Shown here: piece after piece, positions 1-8,355 of the stretch
Layout of the letters: each line of letters starts with the position of its first letter
Position numbering within the stretch: position 1 is the first letter of the stretch
Source: JAVVHH01 sp965276815
GTDB taxonomy: Bacteria > Pseudomonadota > Alphaproteobacteria > Acetobacterales > Acetobacteraceae
DNA: 64,000 nucleotides
Assembly: GCA_965276815.1 (NCBI GenBank)
Contig: CBDIBE010000012.1
Coordinates: 1,013,394-1,077,393 of the forward strand
Reading direction: 5' to 3'
The notes under the pieces: generated by a model
What the model saw: only the letters and a program-made list of their open reading frames with translations
Database searches by the model: none
Told to the model about the DNA's origin: nothing
Program-made: the position numbers and the translations under genes

Positions 1-1103
1 ATCTTGCTGTCCGTCGTTGCTATCCGGCCCTCGCCTTTGGCGTTCGCCGCCGGGTCGAGCTTGGCGCCTAGCCAGGCCAGCCGCGCGCAGACCATCTCGC
101 GGATCTCGGCAGCATGCTCGCCGATGCCGGCGGTGAAGACGAAGCCGTCGATGCCGCCGAGCGAGGCGGCCATCGCGGCGGTCTCGCGCGCGATCCGGAA
201 GACGAACAGCTCGACCGCCTCGCGCGCCGGCGCGTCGTTGCTCGCGAGCAGGTCGCGCATGTCGCTGGTCTTGCCGGACATGCCGAGCAGGCCGGCTTGC
301 TGATACAGCAGTTTTTCGAGGTCGCCGGCGCTCATTTTGTCGTTCTGCAGCAGATAGAGCAGCACTCCGGGATCGATCGCGCCGCAACGCGTGCCCATCA
401 CCAGCCCGTCGAGCGCGGTCAGCCCCATCGTGGTGTCCACGCTCCGCCCATCCTGCAGGGCGCACAGGCTAGCCCCATTGCCGAGATGCGCCACGACGAC
501 CCGGCCGCGCGCCAGCTCCGGCGCCAACTCCCGCAGCCGCCCCGCAATGAACTCGTAAGACAGCCCATGGAAGCCGTAGCGCCGCACGCCCTCCTGCGCG
601 TAACGGCGCGGTAGCGCGAAGCGCGTCGCGACGTCTGGCATGGTGTGGTGGAACGCCGTGTCGAACGACGCGACCTGCTGCAGCCCGGGCCGGACCGAGG
701 CGACGGCGCGGATGGGCGAAATGTTGTGCGGCTGGTGCAGCGGGGCGAGCTTGGTTAGCCCTTCCAACTCTTCGAGCAGCGCCGGCGTGACCAACGCGGG
801 GCCGAAATGGTCCGGGCCGCCATGCACGATCCGATGCCCCACGCCGATGAGCGTTTCCGCCCCGAGATGCTGCTCGATCCACTCCAGCATCGTGCGCAAT
901 AGATCTTCGTGGCTCTGGCCCTGCTCCAAATGCTGGTCGACGAGCACCTTCCCCGAGCCGTCCCTGGCGAGAAGGTGCGGCGCCGTGCCGATCCCCTCGA
1001 CCTGACCCTTGGAGACCGGCGAGAGCCCGTCGCCGCCCCGCTCGAACAGGGCGAACTTGATGCTCGACGATCCGGCGTTGATCGTCAGGATGGCTTGCGG
1101 CAT
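1..1103 (-). CDS. ackA: Acetate kinase, 3' end cut by window edge
   Basis: Interconverts acetate + ATP and acetyl phosphate + ADP in the cytoplasm. The reading frame runs leftward from the ATG at 1103 for 367 codons and leaves the window before a stop. Family motifs are in order: an N-terminal INAGSSSIK phosphate loop, GHRIVHGG, FDTAFH, YGFHG with the catalytic-site histidine, HLGNGAS, and FTAGIGE near the visible end. Acetate kinases are about 390-400 residues, so roughly 25-30 residues lie outside. It begins 3 bases after the stop of the 2-hydroxyacid dehydrogenase gene and is probably co-transcribed with it. A phosphotransacetylase gene is not visible. Confidence 0.95.
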   Translation of the reverse strand, partial: MPQAILTINAGSSSIKFALFERGGDGLSPVSKGQVEGIGTAPHLLARDGSGKVLVDQHLEQGQSHEDLLRTMLEWIEQHLGAETLIGVGHRIVHGGPDHFGPALVTPALLEELEGLTKLAPLHQPHNISPIRAVASVRPGLQQVASFDTAFHHTMPDVATRFALPRRYAQEGVRRYGFHGLSYEFIAGRLRELAPELARGRVVVAHLGNGASLCALQDGRSVDTTMGLTALDGLVMGTRCGAIDPGVLLYLLQNDKMSAGDLEKLLYQQAGLLGMSGKTSDMRDLLASNDAPAREAVELFVFRIARETAAMAASLGGIDGFVFTAGIGEHAAEIREMVCARLAWLGAKLDPAANAKGEGRIATTDSK

Positions 1104-1106
1104 CGG

Positions 1107-2075
1107 TCAGACAACCTGGTTCTTGAGGTGCGTCTCATCCCGCCACAGCCGGCCCAGATTCTCCATCAGCAAATCGATGACATTATCCTCATAGCGTTGC
1201 GTCTCGCCCCCGGTATGCGGCGTGATCAGCGCCGTCTCGATCCCCCAAAGCGGCGAGCCCGGCGGCAGCGGCTCCTCCACTGTCACGTCAATGCCGGCCC
1301 CAGCGATCCGCCCGGATTGCAACGCCTCGATCAGCGCGGGCTCGTCCACGACGCGGCCGCGGGCGACGTTGACCAGGTAAGCCGACGGCTTCATGCGCGC
1401 GAACGAAGCGGCGTCGATCAGCTTCTCGGTCTGCGGGGTCAGCGCGCAGGTCAGCACGACGTAATCGGCGCGCGGCAGCAGCTCGGGCAGGTCGGCGAAA
1501 CCGTGGATCTCGTCGGCGCCCATGCTGCCGGCCGCCGGGTCGCGGCGGACGCCGATCACATGCATGTCGAAGGCCTTGGCAAGCTGGGCGAGGCGGCCAC
1601 CGATGCGCCCGATGCCGACGACCAGTAGCGTCTTGCCGCCGAGCTCGTCTTCGCGCCGGGCGATCTCGCTGATCATGCCGCGCCAGGCATGTTTGGCCTG
1701 GTTGTCCCGCGCCTCTGGCAGCCGTCGGCTGAGTGCCAGCAGCAGCGCCATCGCATGCTCGGAGACGGCGCGAGCGTTGGCGCCCTGCGCGCTGGCCAGA
1801 CGGATGCCGTGCTCGCGCAGCGTGTCCTGGCCATACTGATCGACGCCAGCACTGACGGACTGGATGAAGCGCAGCCGATTGGTCAGCGCTGGCAAACCGT
1901 TATGCCACAGGCCGGAGACGACCAGGACATCGGCCTCCGGTAGCCGGCGCTCAAGTTCGGCCCGGTCGGTCACTTGAAAGCTGGCGATCCCGGTCTCGCG
2001 CCGCGCGAACTGCGACTGTAGCTGGTAGGCGACGTGCGCGAAACAGACCATCAGCGTGTCTTTGGGCGGGATCAT
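1107..2075 (-). CDS. D-isomer-specific 2-hydroxyacid dehydrogenase
   Basis: NAD(P)-dependent oxidoreductase of the D-2-hydroxyacid dehydrogenase family, 322 residues, the usual size. The Rossmann nucleotide loop GIGRIGG lies near residue 155. The catalytic triad pattern is present: Arg in NVARGR, Glu in VEEPL and His in TPHTGG. The N-terminal half is the divergent substrate domain, so the acid cannot be named; glyoxylate/hydroxypyruvate or phosphoglycerate-type substrates are possible. It is the first gene of a leftward pair with ackA (3-base gap). Two ATG codons close to the start (2075 and 2051) make the exact N-terminus uncertain. Confidence 0.88.
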   Translation of the reverse strand: MIPPKDTLMVCFAHVAYQLQSQFARRETGIASFQVTDRAELERRLPEADVLVVSGLWHNGLPALTNRLRFIQSVSAGVDQYGQDTLREHGIRLASAQGANARAVSEHAMALLLALSRRLPEARDNQAKHAWRGMISEIARREDELGGKTLLVVGIGRIGGRLAQLAKAFDMHVIGVRRDPAAGSMGADEIHGFADLPELLPRADYVVLTCALTPQTEKLIDAASFARMKPSAYLVNVARGRVVDEPALIEALQSGRIAGAGIDVTVEEPLPPGSPLWGIETALITPHTGGETQRYEDNVIDLLMENLGRLWRDETHLKNQVV

Positions 2076-2171
2076 GAGCTCTCCAAACAGGGTTCGGGCC
2101 GGCCACCCACCTTACGCGGCTTACCTCCGGCCCCAAAGCCGACTAGGCTGGTCCGCAAGGAGGAACGTGAC

Positions 2172-3125
2172 GTGAGAATGACCAGGAGACGTGTGGCCGG
2201 TCTGCTCGCCACCGCCGCTCTGGCGCCGAGAGGCGCGCGGGCCGCAGACCAAGTCCGGATCGCCCTGCCGACCAAGACGTATTGGCCGACCATCGTCGCC
2301 GAGACCGCGCTGCGCCGGAAGCTGTTCGAGAAGGAGGGTATCACCGCCGAGCTGACCGTCTATCGTGGCGGGGCGGAGGCATTCGAGGCGTTGGCGGCAG
2401 GCGCGGCCGACCTGGTGCTGGACGCGCCGGCGCTGCCCGCGACCGCGATTACCAAGGGCGTGGCCACCAAGTGCGTGGCCACCGGGTCGACACGTTACTT
2501 TGGCTGGCAGCTCATGGTTTCCGAGCGCAGCCCGATCACCTCGGCCGATCAGCTCGAAGGCAAGAAGGTCGGGATCACCTCGGCCGGGTCGGGGTCGGAT
2601 TTGCTGGCGCTGTGGACGCAGCAGGACCGCAAGATCAAGTTTACCCGCGTGCCGCTCGGCGGCGGCGGCCTGGTCCCCAACCTGCGTGCGGGCAATGTGG
2701 ACGCTGCGGTGCTCTATTCGCCGCTGTCGTTCCAGCAGCTCCAGGCCAAGCAAGTCCGCACGCTGATCGACTATGCCGCGGCCGTGCCGGAGCATGTGAA
2801 CGGCGCCTGGATCGCCAGCCAGGCGGCGATCGACCACAACCCGGCGCTCGTGCAGAAGGGGCTGAACGCGCTTTATGGCGGGCTGAACATCTTGCGCGCC
2901 GACCGCCCCGCGGCGCTCCAGCTCATCGCTGAGATCGACGAAATCCCGCAAGATATCACCGTCTTCGAATATGAGAGCACGACGCTGAAGCTGAGCACGG
3001 ACGCCACGCTCGACGTCGCGCTGGTGCAGCGCGGCCTGGAGCTGGCAGCGCTTGGGGGCATGACCGGCATGGCGCCGGCGGCGCAGATCGTCGACAACCG
3101 GTTCAAGGTCGTGCCGACTGCATGA
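2172..3125 (+). CDS. ABC importer substrate-binding protein, SsuA/TauA/NMT1-like
   Basis: Periplasmic binding protein of the nitrate/sulfonate/taurine/thiamine-precursor type (about 317 residues). A consecutive-arginine N-terminus (TRRR) followed by a hydrophobic stretch and an ARA-AD cleavage-like site suggests Tat or Sec export. The mature part starts with VRIALP, and typical NMT1-like elements follow (a TYWPT region, the EGKKVGIT segment). The start is set by the strong ribosome site AAGGAGGA at 2157-2163. It fits GTG 2172 best; ATG 2178 is an alternative. The gene overlaps the next permease gene by 4 bases. The ligand cannot be named from sequence. Confidence 0.85.
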   Translation: MRMTRRRVAGLLATAALAPRGARAADQVRIALPTKTYWPTIVAETALRRKLFEKEGITAELTVYRGGAEAFEALAAGAADLVLDAPALPATAITKGVATKCVATGSTRYFGWQLMVSERSPITSADQLEGKKVGITSAGSGSDLLALWTQQDRKIKFTRVPLGGGGLVPNLRAGNVDAAVLYSPLSFQQLQAKQVRTLIDYAAAVPEHVNGAWIASQAAIDHNPALVQKGLNALYGGLNILRADRPAALQLIAEIDEIPQDITVFEYESTTLKLSTDATLDVALVQRGLELAALGGMTGMAPAAQIVDNRFKVVPTA

Positions 3126-3865
3126 GGCTGCATGCTATACGGCTCGGCCTGCTGCTCGCGGCGCTGGCAGTGTGGGAAGCGCTGCCGCTGCTCGGGCTGG
3201 TGGATCCCGACCTGCTGCCGCCGTTCAGCACGGTGGCGGCGACGATCCCGGTGCTGCTCAGCCGGGCCAGCATCCAGTCCGACCTCGCGCTGACGGCCCT
3301 CGAAGTGTTCGTCGGCTTCCTGGTCGCGATCCCGGTGGGGGCGCTGCTCGGCGTCGTCACTGCCGAGAGCCGCTATGCCGGGCGGGTGCTGGACCCGCTG
3401 CTGTTCTTCCTGTTCAGCATCCCGAAATCGATCTTCTTGCCGTTGACGATCCTCACGATGGGGATCGGCTTCTGGCAGAAGATCGGCTTTGCGGTCCTAT
3501 CCACCTTCCTCGTACTGACCTTCAACTTCGCCGCCGCCGTGCGCTCGATCCGGGCCGAGCACCTGCTCGTGGCGCGCTCCTACGGCGCGACGCGCGGGCA
3601 GACGATCTGGCGCGTGTACATCCCGAGCATGCTGCCCGTGCTGCTGGAAGCGATGCGCCTTGGCGTGATGTTCACGATCACCGCGGTGTTGCTCGCCGAG
3701 ATGTATGCGTCGCGCACCGGAATCGGTCACGAGATCGTCACCTGGGGCGAGAATTTCGAAATGCCGCAATTGCTGGCCGGCATCGTGGTGATCGCCGCGG
3801 CCGCCGTCGCCGTCAACGAGGCGATCCGCTGGCTCGAGCGCGGCGGCAGCGGGTGGCGCACATGA
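3122..3865 (+). CDS. ABC transporter permease, SsuC/TauC-like (first of two)
   Basis: Inner-membrane permease of 247 residues with about six hydrophobic helices and a BPD_transp_1 EAA-type loop around ARSYGATRGQTIWRVYIP, which contacts the ATPase. Its ATG overlaps the stop of the binding-protein gene (ATGA), and its own stop overlaps the ATPase start, so the genes should be translationally coupled. A second, different permease follows the ATPase, so the importer may be a permease heterodimer rather than the usual homodimer. Confidence 0.87.
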   Translation: MRLHAIRLGLLLAALAVWEALPLLGLVDPDLLPPFSTVAATIPVLLSRASIQSDLALTALEVFVGFLVAIPVGALLGVVTAESRYAGRVLDPLLFFLFSIPKSIFLPLTILTMGIGFWQKIGFAVLSTFLVLTFNFAAAVRSIRAEHLLVARSYGATRGQTIWRVYIPSMLPVLLEAMRLGVMFTITAVLLAEMYASRTGIGHEIVTWGENFEMPQLLAGIVVIAAAAVAVNEAIRWLERGGSGWRT

Positions 3866-4629
3866 GCGCCGGCGACGTGCAGGTGCAGGGCCTGTCGCAC
3901 GCCTATGCGGGACGCGACGGTACCGTGCCGGCCCTCGCCGATATCGGCTTCACGGCGGCGTCTGGCCGTTTCGTGGTGCTGGTCGGCCCTAGTGGCTGCG
4001 GTAAATCGTCCTTGCTGATGATGTTGGCCGGGCTGGTGCGGCCCAGCGCGGGCACCATCGGCTGCGCCGGCCGCCCGGTCACCGGCCCCGATCCCGATCG
4101 GATCGGCGTCGTGTTCCAGGATGCCAACCTGTATCCTTGGCTGACCGCGCTCGACAACGTCGCCTTCCCGCTGGCCTTGCGCCGCGTGGCGAAGCGCGAG
4201 CGGCGGGCGCGGGCGGCCGAGATGCTGAAGCTGGTCGGCCTCGACGGCTTCGAATCGCGCTATCCGCACGAGCTGTCGGGCGGTATGCGACAGCGCGTTT
4301 CGATCGCCCGCGGCCTCGTGCAGAATCCGCCCGTGCTGCTGATGGACGAGCCGTTCGCGGCACTCGACGAGCAGACGCGGATGACCATGGGCGACGAGCT
4401 GCTGCGTATCTGGGCGGCCACCAGCAAGACAATCGTCTTCGTCACCCACAGCTTGACCGAGGCGGTCTATCTCGGCGACGAGGTCCTGGTCATGTCGGCG
4501 CGACCCGGCCGCATCATCGACCGCATCGAGGTCGGCCTGCCCCGCCCGCGAACCTACGAGATGATGGCCGCCGCGGATTTCGGCCGGTTGCGCGACCGCA
4601 TCTGGCAGCAAATCCGGATCGCCGCATGA
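3862..4629 (+). CDS. ABC transporter ATPase, SsuB/TauB-like
   Basis: Cytoplasmic ATPase of 255 residues that energises the flanking permeases. It has Walker A GPSGCGKSS, a Q-loop (VVFQDANLYPW), signature LSGGMRQR, Walker B VLLMDEPF and the H-loop THS. The LYPWLTALDNVAFPL stretch is characteristic of the nitrate/sulfonate/taurine ATPase subfamily. The start ATG at 3862 overlaps the preceding stop, and the stop overlaps the ATG of the second permease. Confidence 0.92.
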   Translation: MSAGDVQVQGLSHAYAGRDGTVPALADIGFTAASGRFVVLVGPSGCGKSSLLMMLAGLVRPSAGTIGCAGRPVTGPDPDRIGVVFQDANLYPWLTALDNVAFPLALRRVAKRERRARAAEMLKLVGLDGFESRYPHELSGGMRQRVSIARGLVQNPPVLLMDEPFAALDEQTRMTMGDELLRIWAATSKTIVFVTHSLTEAVYLGDEVLVMSARPGRIIDRIEVGLPRPRTYEMMAAADFGRLRDRIWQQIRIAA

Positions 4630-5378
4630 TCCCGCCCCGCATAGCGCTTGCGGCGATTGTCTTTCTACTCTTGGCGTGCTGGGAGCTGCTGCCGCGCGCC
4701 GGCCTGATCCCCGAACTCTTCCTGCCGCCGCTCTCGACGACGCTCGCCGCCGGGGCTTCGGACTGGCAGGAATACGCCGTCGCCTTGGGCGTAACGCTGT
4801 GGGAGGTCGCAGCGTCGATGTTGCTGGCCTGCGGCGGCGGTCTGGTGGCCGGGGCGGCGATCGGCAGCTTGCCGCGCCTGCGCACCACGCTGCTGCCGGT
4901 GTTCTCGAGCCTGTACGCCGTACCGCTGGTGATCCTGTATCCTGTGTTCACCGTGTGGCTCGGAATCGGGCCATCGTCGAAGATCGCGTTCGCCGGGCTG
5001 TATGGCTTCTTCCCGACCATGCTGGCGACCGCGGCCGGCATCCGCACGATCGACCCCAACCTGCTGCTCGCGGCGCGCAGCATGGGGGCCACGCCGCTGC
5101 AGCGGATCGTGCGCGTGGTGCTGCCGGCCAGCATCCCGACCGTGCTGGCCGGGTTGCGGCTGGGCGGAGCGTTGGTGATCGTCGGCGTGGTGGTCGCCGA
5201 GATGCTGGTCGCCACCGAGGGGATCGGCTACCTGGTCTCGCGCTATCACACGATCCTGGACAGCCCGCATGTCTTCGCCGCCGTGCTGCTGGTGCTGATC
5301 GTGGCCCTACTCTTCGACGTCTGCATGCGCGTGCTCGAGCGGCAGACGCTTCTGTTCCAAGTGGCCGGGCGGCAATAG
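4626..5378 (+). CDS. ABC transporter permease, SsuC/TauC-like (second of two)
   Basis: A second permease of about 250 residues. It is clearly paralogous to, but not a copy of, the first. It has about six membrane segments and an EAA-type loop around ARSMGATPLQRIVRVVLPA. The start ATG at 4626 sits in an ATGA overlap with the ATPase stop. The four-gene order is binding protein, permease, ATPase, permease. The same two-permease composition recurs in the importer at 35.6-39 kb. Confidence 0.87.
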   Translation: MIPPRIALAAIVFLLLACWELLPRAGLIPELFLPPLSTTLAAGASDWQEYAVALGVTLWEVAASMLLACGGGLVAGAAIGSLPRLRTTLLPVFSSLYAVPLVILYPVFTVWLGIGPSSKIAFAGLYGFFPTMLATAAGIRTIDPNLLLAARSMGATPLQRIVRVVLPASIPTVLAGLRLGGALVIVGVVVAEMLVATEGIGYLVSRYHTILDSPHVFAAVLLVLIVALLFDVCMRVLERQTLLFQVAGRQ

Positions 5379-5390
5379 GTAAGGTCAGCA

Positions 5391-6425
5391 ATGCAAAAAC
5401 TCCTCCCCACGACCGTCGTCGGCAGCTATCCGCAGCCGGAGTGGCTCGTCGACCCCAAGGCGCTGCGCACGCAGGGCGTGCCGCGCGTCCACGCGCCTGA
5501 GATTTGGCGCATCCCAGCGCCATTCCTCGAGCAAGCACAGGATGACGCCACGATCGTTGCCATTCGCGACATGGAGCGGGCCGGGATCGACATCGTCACC
5601 GACGGCGAGATCCGCCGCGAGAGCTACTCCAACCGCTTCGCCCTCTCGCTCGACGGCGTCGACGCCGACAACCCGGCCGAGGTGCCGAACCGTTCCGGCG
5701 GCACCGTGCTCGTCCCGCGCGTGACTGGGCCGATCAAGCGGCGCGGCCCGGTGGAGGTTCGCGACATGCGCTTCCTGCGCGCCAACACGTCGCACCCGGC
5801 CAAGATCACGCTCCCCGGCCCGTTCACCATGACGCAGCAGGCCAAGAACGATTTTTACAGTGACGACGAGGAGGCGGCGATGGCTTATGCTGCCGCCGTC
5901 AACGAGGAGGCGCACGACCTGCTCGCCGCCGGCGCCGACGTGATCCAGTTCGACGAGCCCTGGCTGCAAGCACGCCCGGACGCCGCCAGGCGTTATGGCG
6001 TCAAGGCGATCAACCGGGCGCTGGAGGGCTTGCCGGCCAACACAGTCCTGCATCTGTGCTTCGGCTATGCCGCAATGGTTGGGGACAAGGCCAACAGCGG
6101 CTACTCGGTCCTGCCGCAGCTTGCCGACACCACGGCGGGCGCGATTTCGATCGAAGCCGCGCAGCCGCACCTCGATCTCGGGATGCTGCGCGAACTGCCG
6201 GGCAAGACCATCCTGCTCGGCGTGATCGATCTCGGCAGCGCCGAGGTGGAGACGCCTGAGGTGATCGCCGACCGGATCCGCGATGGGCTCCGCTATTTGC
6301 CGGCCGAGAAACTCGTTCCCGCGCCGGATTGCGGCATGAAATACCTTCCGCGCGAGCGCGCCTTTGCCAAGCTGAAGGCGATGGCCGACGGTGCTGCGAT
6401 CGTGCGGCAAGAACTACAAGGCTGA
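5391..6425 (+). CDS. MetE C-terminal-like (cobalamin-independent methionine synthase II family) protein
   Basis: A 344-residue TIM-barrel protein of the vitamin-B12-independent methionine synthase catalytic-domain family, without the N-terminal half found in full MetE. The TTVVGSYPQP start and IQFDEPWLQA are typical. Zinc ligands of the HxC...C type are seen as LHLC (near residue 222) and PDCG (near residue 308). Stand-alone members include archaeal-type methionine synthases and coenzyme-M/thiol alkyltransferases, so the methyl donor and thiol acceptor are open. It starts 12 bases after the second permease gene and may belong to that operon, which would hint at a sulfur- or one-carbon-related ligand (inference). 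Confidence 0.8.
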   Translation: MQKLLPTTVVGSYPQPEWLVDPKALRTQGVPRVHAPEIWRIPAPFLEQAQDDATIVAIRDMERAGIDIVTDGEIRRESYSNRFALSLDGVDADNPAEVPNRSGGTVLVPRVTGPIKRRGPVEVRDMRFLRANTSHPAKITLPGPFTMTQQAKNDFYSDDEEAAMAYAAAVNEEAHDLLAAGADVIQFDEPWLQARPDAARRYGVKAINRALEGLPANTVLHLCFGYAAMVGDKANSGYSVLPQLADTTAGAISIEAAQPHLDLGMLRELPGKTILLGVIDLGSAEVETPEVIADRIRDGLRYLPAEKLVPAPDCGMKYLPRERAFAKLKAMADGAAIVRQELQG

Positions 6426-6433
6426 ACTCGCTC

Positions 6434-6456
6434 AAAAACCCTCTCCCGAAGGGAGA
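6434..6456. terminator. Hairpin downstream of the MetE-like gene
   Basis: TCTCCC (6442-6447), loop GAA, GGGAGA (6451-6456), preceded by CAAAAACC. Read on the minus strand the stem is followed by a T-run; read on the plus strand it is a hairpin without a U-tract. It lies 16 bases after the stop of the MetE-like gene. It may help separate that operon from the promoter at 6467, but the stem is short. Confidence 0.3.
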
Positions 6457-6466
6457 CGGCGTAACG

Positions 6467-6496
6467 TTGACTGACGCTATTTGAGCATCCTAGTAT
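6467..6496 (+). promoter_or_regulatory. Sigma70-like promoter of the hexuronate operon
   Basis: TTGACT (6467-6472) and TAGTAT (6491-6496) are separated by 18 bases. The damaged importer gene follows with a good ribosome site (GGAGGA) and ATG at 6530. The -10 element overlaps the predicted GntR operator. The region is noticeably more AT-rich than the flanking coding DNA. Confidence 0.5.
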
Positions 6497-6500
6497 ACAA
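6491..6500. promoter_or_regulatory. Predicted GntR/FCD (FadR-subfamily) operator
   Basis: TAGTATACAA fits the TnGTnnACnA half-palindrome core known for FadR-subfamily GntR repressors and overlaps the -10 box. A GntR/FCD regulator gene lies in the same operon (7646-8344), so autoregulated repression is a natural inference. Only one copy was seen. Confidence 0.45.
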
Positions 6501-6529
6501 GAATCCAAAAATACTGGAGGATACGGACC

Positions 6530-6915
6530 ATGCCGTCTCGCCGAACGCTCCTGTGCGGCCTCGCCGCCGCGCTCATCCTCGGGACAGCACCCGTCTCCGC
6601 GCAATCGCCCAGCCTACTACAACAGATCGTCTCCCGCGGCACCATCCGCATCGCCGTGCTGCCCAGCCTGCCGCCGTACAGCCGGGTCACGCCCGGGGGT
6701 GAGCCGGAGGGTTACGATGTCGATATCGCCAAGCGCCTGGCCGACGCGCTGAAGGTCAAGCCGGAGTTCGTCGTCACCGACATTCCCGGCCGGGTCACCT
6801 CGCTGCTCGGCGCGATGTATTTCGGGATGAACTATCTCATTTCGCTAGCCGGCTGTCGCTCGAGCGGCACTTCCATGTGGGACGGCGGCTGGACCTCGTC
6901 GGAGCGATGGCATGA
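6530..6915 (+). pseudogene. Deletion-fused remnant: amino-acid binding protein N-terminus joined to permease C-terminus
   Basis: Codons 1-95 (6530-6814) are the signal peptide and first part of a family-3 amino-acid binding protein: PSRRT start, VSAQ cleavage-like site, RGTIRIAV, GYDVDIAKRLADAL. From 6815 the sequence becomes the last transmembrane end of a His/Glu/Gln-type permease (YFGMNYLIS). A frame change near 6842-6848 then restores the classic tail LSLERHFHVGRR in another frame, ending at TGA 6913-6915. That stop overlaps the ATG of the ATPase gene. Most of the binding-protein gene and nearly all of the permease gene are therefore missing, and 1-2 bases are lost near the junction. Neither protein can work. 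The alternative is a local assembly error. Confidence 0.75.
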
Positions 6916-7649
6916 GCGAGCCGATCCTGCAATTCGAGAACGTAGTTAAACGCTTCGGCCCGCGCACCGTGCTGGAAGGCATCAGCATGGCGGTCAATCA
7001 AGGCGAGATCGTCTGCTTCATCGGCCCCAGCGGCACCGGCAAATCCACCCTGCTGCGTTGCGTGAACGGGCTCGAACAGATCCAGGGCGGAGAAATCCGT
7101 TTCGAGGGCGCGCCGGTGCAAGCGGGGCATCGCACGATCCTGGGTGTGCGCAAGCGCGTCGGCATGATCTTCCAACATTTCAACCTCTACCCGCACCTGA
7201 CGGCGCTGCAAAACGTGATGCTGGCGCCGATTGTGGTGCACAAGGAGCCGAAGCGCGAGGTCGAGGCGCGGGCTCGCGCACTGTTCGAGCGCGTCCGCCT
7301 GTCGCACCGCATCGGCGCCTACCCCTCGGAGCTCTCCGGTGGCGAGCAGCAGCGCGTCGCCATTGCCCGCGCGCTCTGCGCCCAGCCGCGCCTCCTGGCC
7401 TTCGACGAACCGACTTCGGCACTCGACCCGGAGACGGTCGGCGAAGTGCTGGCGGTGATGCGCGACCTGGCGCGCGAGGGGCGCACCATGCTCGTGGTCA
7501 CCCATGAGATCCGTTTCGCCGCCGAGGTGGGCACGCGGATGATGTTGATGGATGGCGGCAAGATCGTCGAGGACGGCGACCCGCGGCAGATGATCGCCAA
7601 CGCGCAGAGCGAGCGCGCCCGGCAATTCCTGAGCAGCGTGCAAAAGTGA
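6912..7649 (+). CDS. Polar amino-acid ABC transporter ATPase, GlnQ/HisP-like
   Basis: ATPase of 245 residues. It has Walker A GPSGTGKST, the Q-loop region MIFQHFNLYPHLTALQNV typical of polar amino-acid importers, signature LSGGEQQR, Walker B LLAFDEPTSALDPE and the H-loop THE. The open reading frame is intact although its cognate binding-protein and permease genes are reduced to a scar just upstream. It keeps the ATGA overlap with the old permease stop and a GTGA overlap with the GntR gene. It may now be useless, or may energise another permease encoded elsewhere. Confidence 0.9.
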   Translation: MSEPILQFENVVKRFGPRTVLEGISMAVNQGEIVCFIGPSGTGKSTLLRCVNGLEQIQGGEIRFEGAPVQAGHRTILGVRKRVGMIFQHFNLYPHLTALQNVMLAPIVVHKEPKREVEARARALFERVRLSHRIGAYPSELSGGEQQRVAIARALCAQPRLLAFDEPTSALDPETVGEVLAVMRDLAREGRTMLVVTHEIRFAAEVGTRMMLMDGGKIVEDGDPRQMIANAQSERARQFLSSVQK

Positions 7650-8344
7650 AGCTCGCCAACCTTGCCAAGATGGCCCCGCGCGCGACGGGGCAACAGGTCT
7701 ACGAGGAGCTGCGCGGCAAGATCGTCCAAGGCGTCCTACGACCCGGTGACTCGCTCGGCGAAACCAAGGTCGCCGAGAGCTACGGGCTAAGCCGCACCCC
7801 GGTCCGCGAGGTGTTCTGGCGGCTCGGCGAGGACGGTTTTGTTCGTGTCGTCCCGCAGGTCGGCACCTTCGTCGCACCCATCAACATAACGGCGGTGTAT
7901 GACAGCCAATTCGTGCGCGAAACACTTGAGTGCCGATCAATTGAAATGGCGGCGCGCCGCGCGGCGCCGGCCGATCTGGCCGCGCTGCATGCGGTGCTCG
8001 ACGAGCAGGACGCCGCTATGCGCGCCCGCGACTTTCCCGGTTTCTTCACCCTCGACGACGCGATGCATCGCATGCTGATGGAGCTCGCCGACCGGCCGTT
8101 CGTCTGGCAGGTGATCGCCGGCGCCAAGGCACAGCTCGACCGCGTGCGCTTCCTCTCGCTCGAGGAGGGCGAGTGGCCTGGCATGATCATGGCGCAGCAT
8201 CGCGAGCTAGTGGCTTCGGTTGGCGAGCGCGATGGCAAGCGGGCGGTCCGCGTCATGACGGCGCATCTGCGCACCGCCTTCGCCGCCATCGACCGCATCG
8301 CGGCGATGCATCCCGACTTCTTCGCAGGCGCGGCCCCGGAGTGA
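7646..8344 (+). CDS. GntR family transcriptional regulator, FCD domain
   Basis: Probable local repressor, 232 residues. The N-terminal winged helix (about residues 10-75) contains LRPGDSLGETKVAE and SRTPVRE, as in FadR-subfamily GntR proteins. The C-terminal all-helical FCD domain carries the metal/effector histidines in DDAMH, AQH and TAHL. The start GTG at 7646 overlaps the ATPase stop. It lies directly before uxuA with the operator at 6491, so the likely effector is a hexuronate or aldonate intermediate (inference from context). Confidence 0.88.
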   Translation: MKLANLAKMAPRATGQQVYEELRGKIVQGVLRPGDSLGETKVAESYGLSRTPVREVFWRLGEDGFVRVVPQVGTFVAPINITAVYDSQFVRETLECRSIEMAARRAAPADLAALHAVLDEQDAAMRARDFPGFFTLDDAMHRMLMELADRPFVWQVIAGAKAQLDRVRFLSLEEGEWPGMIMAQHRELVASVGERDGKRAVRVMTAHLRTAFAAIDRIAAMHPDFFAGAAPE

Positions 8345-8355
8345 ACGGAGGATCT

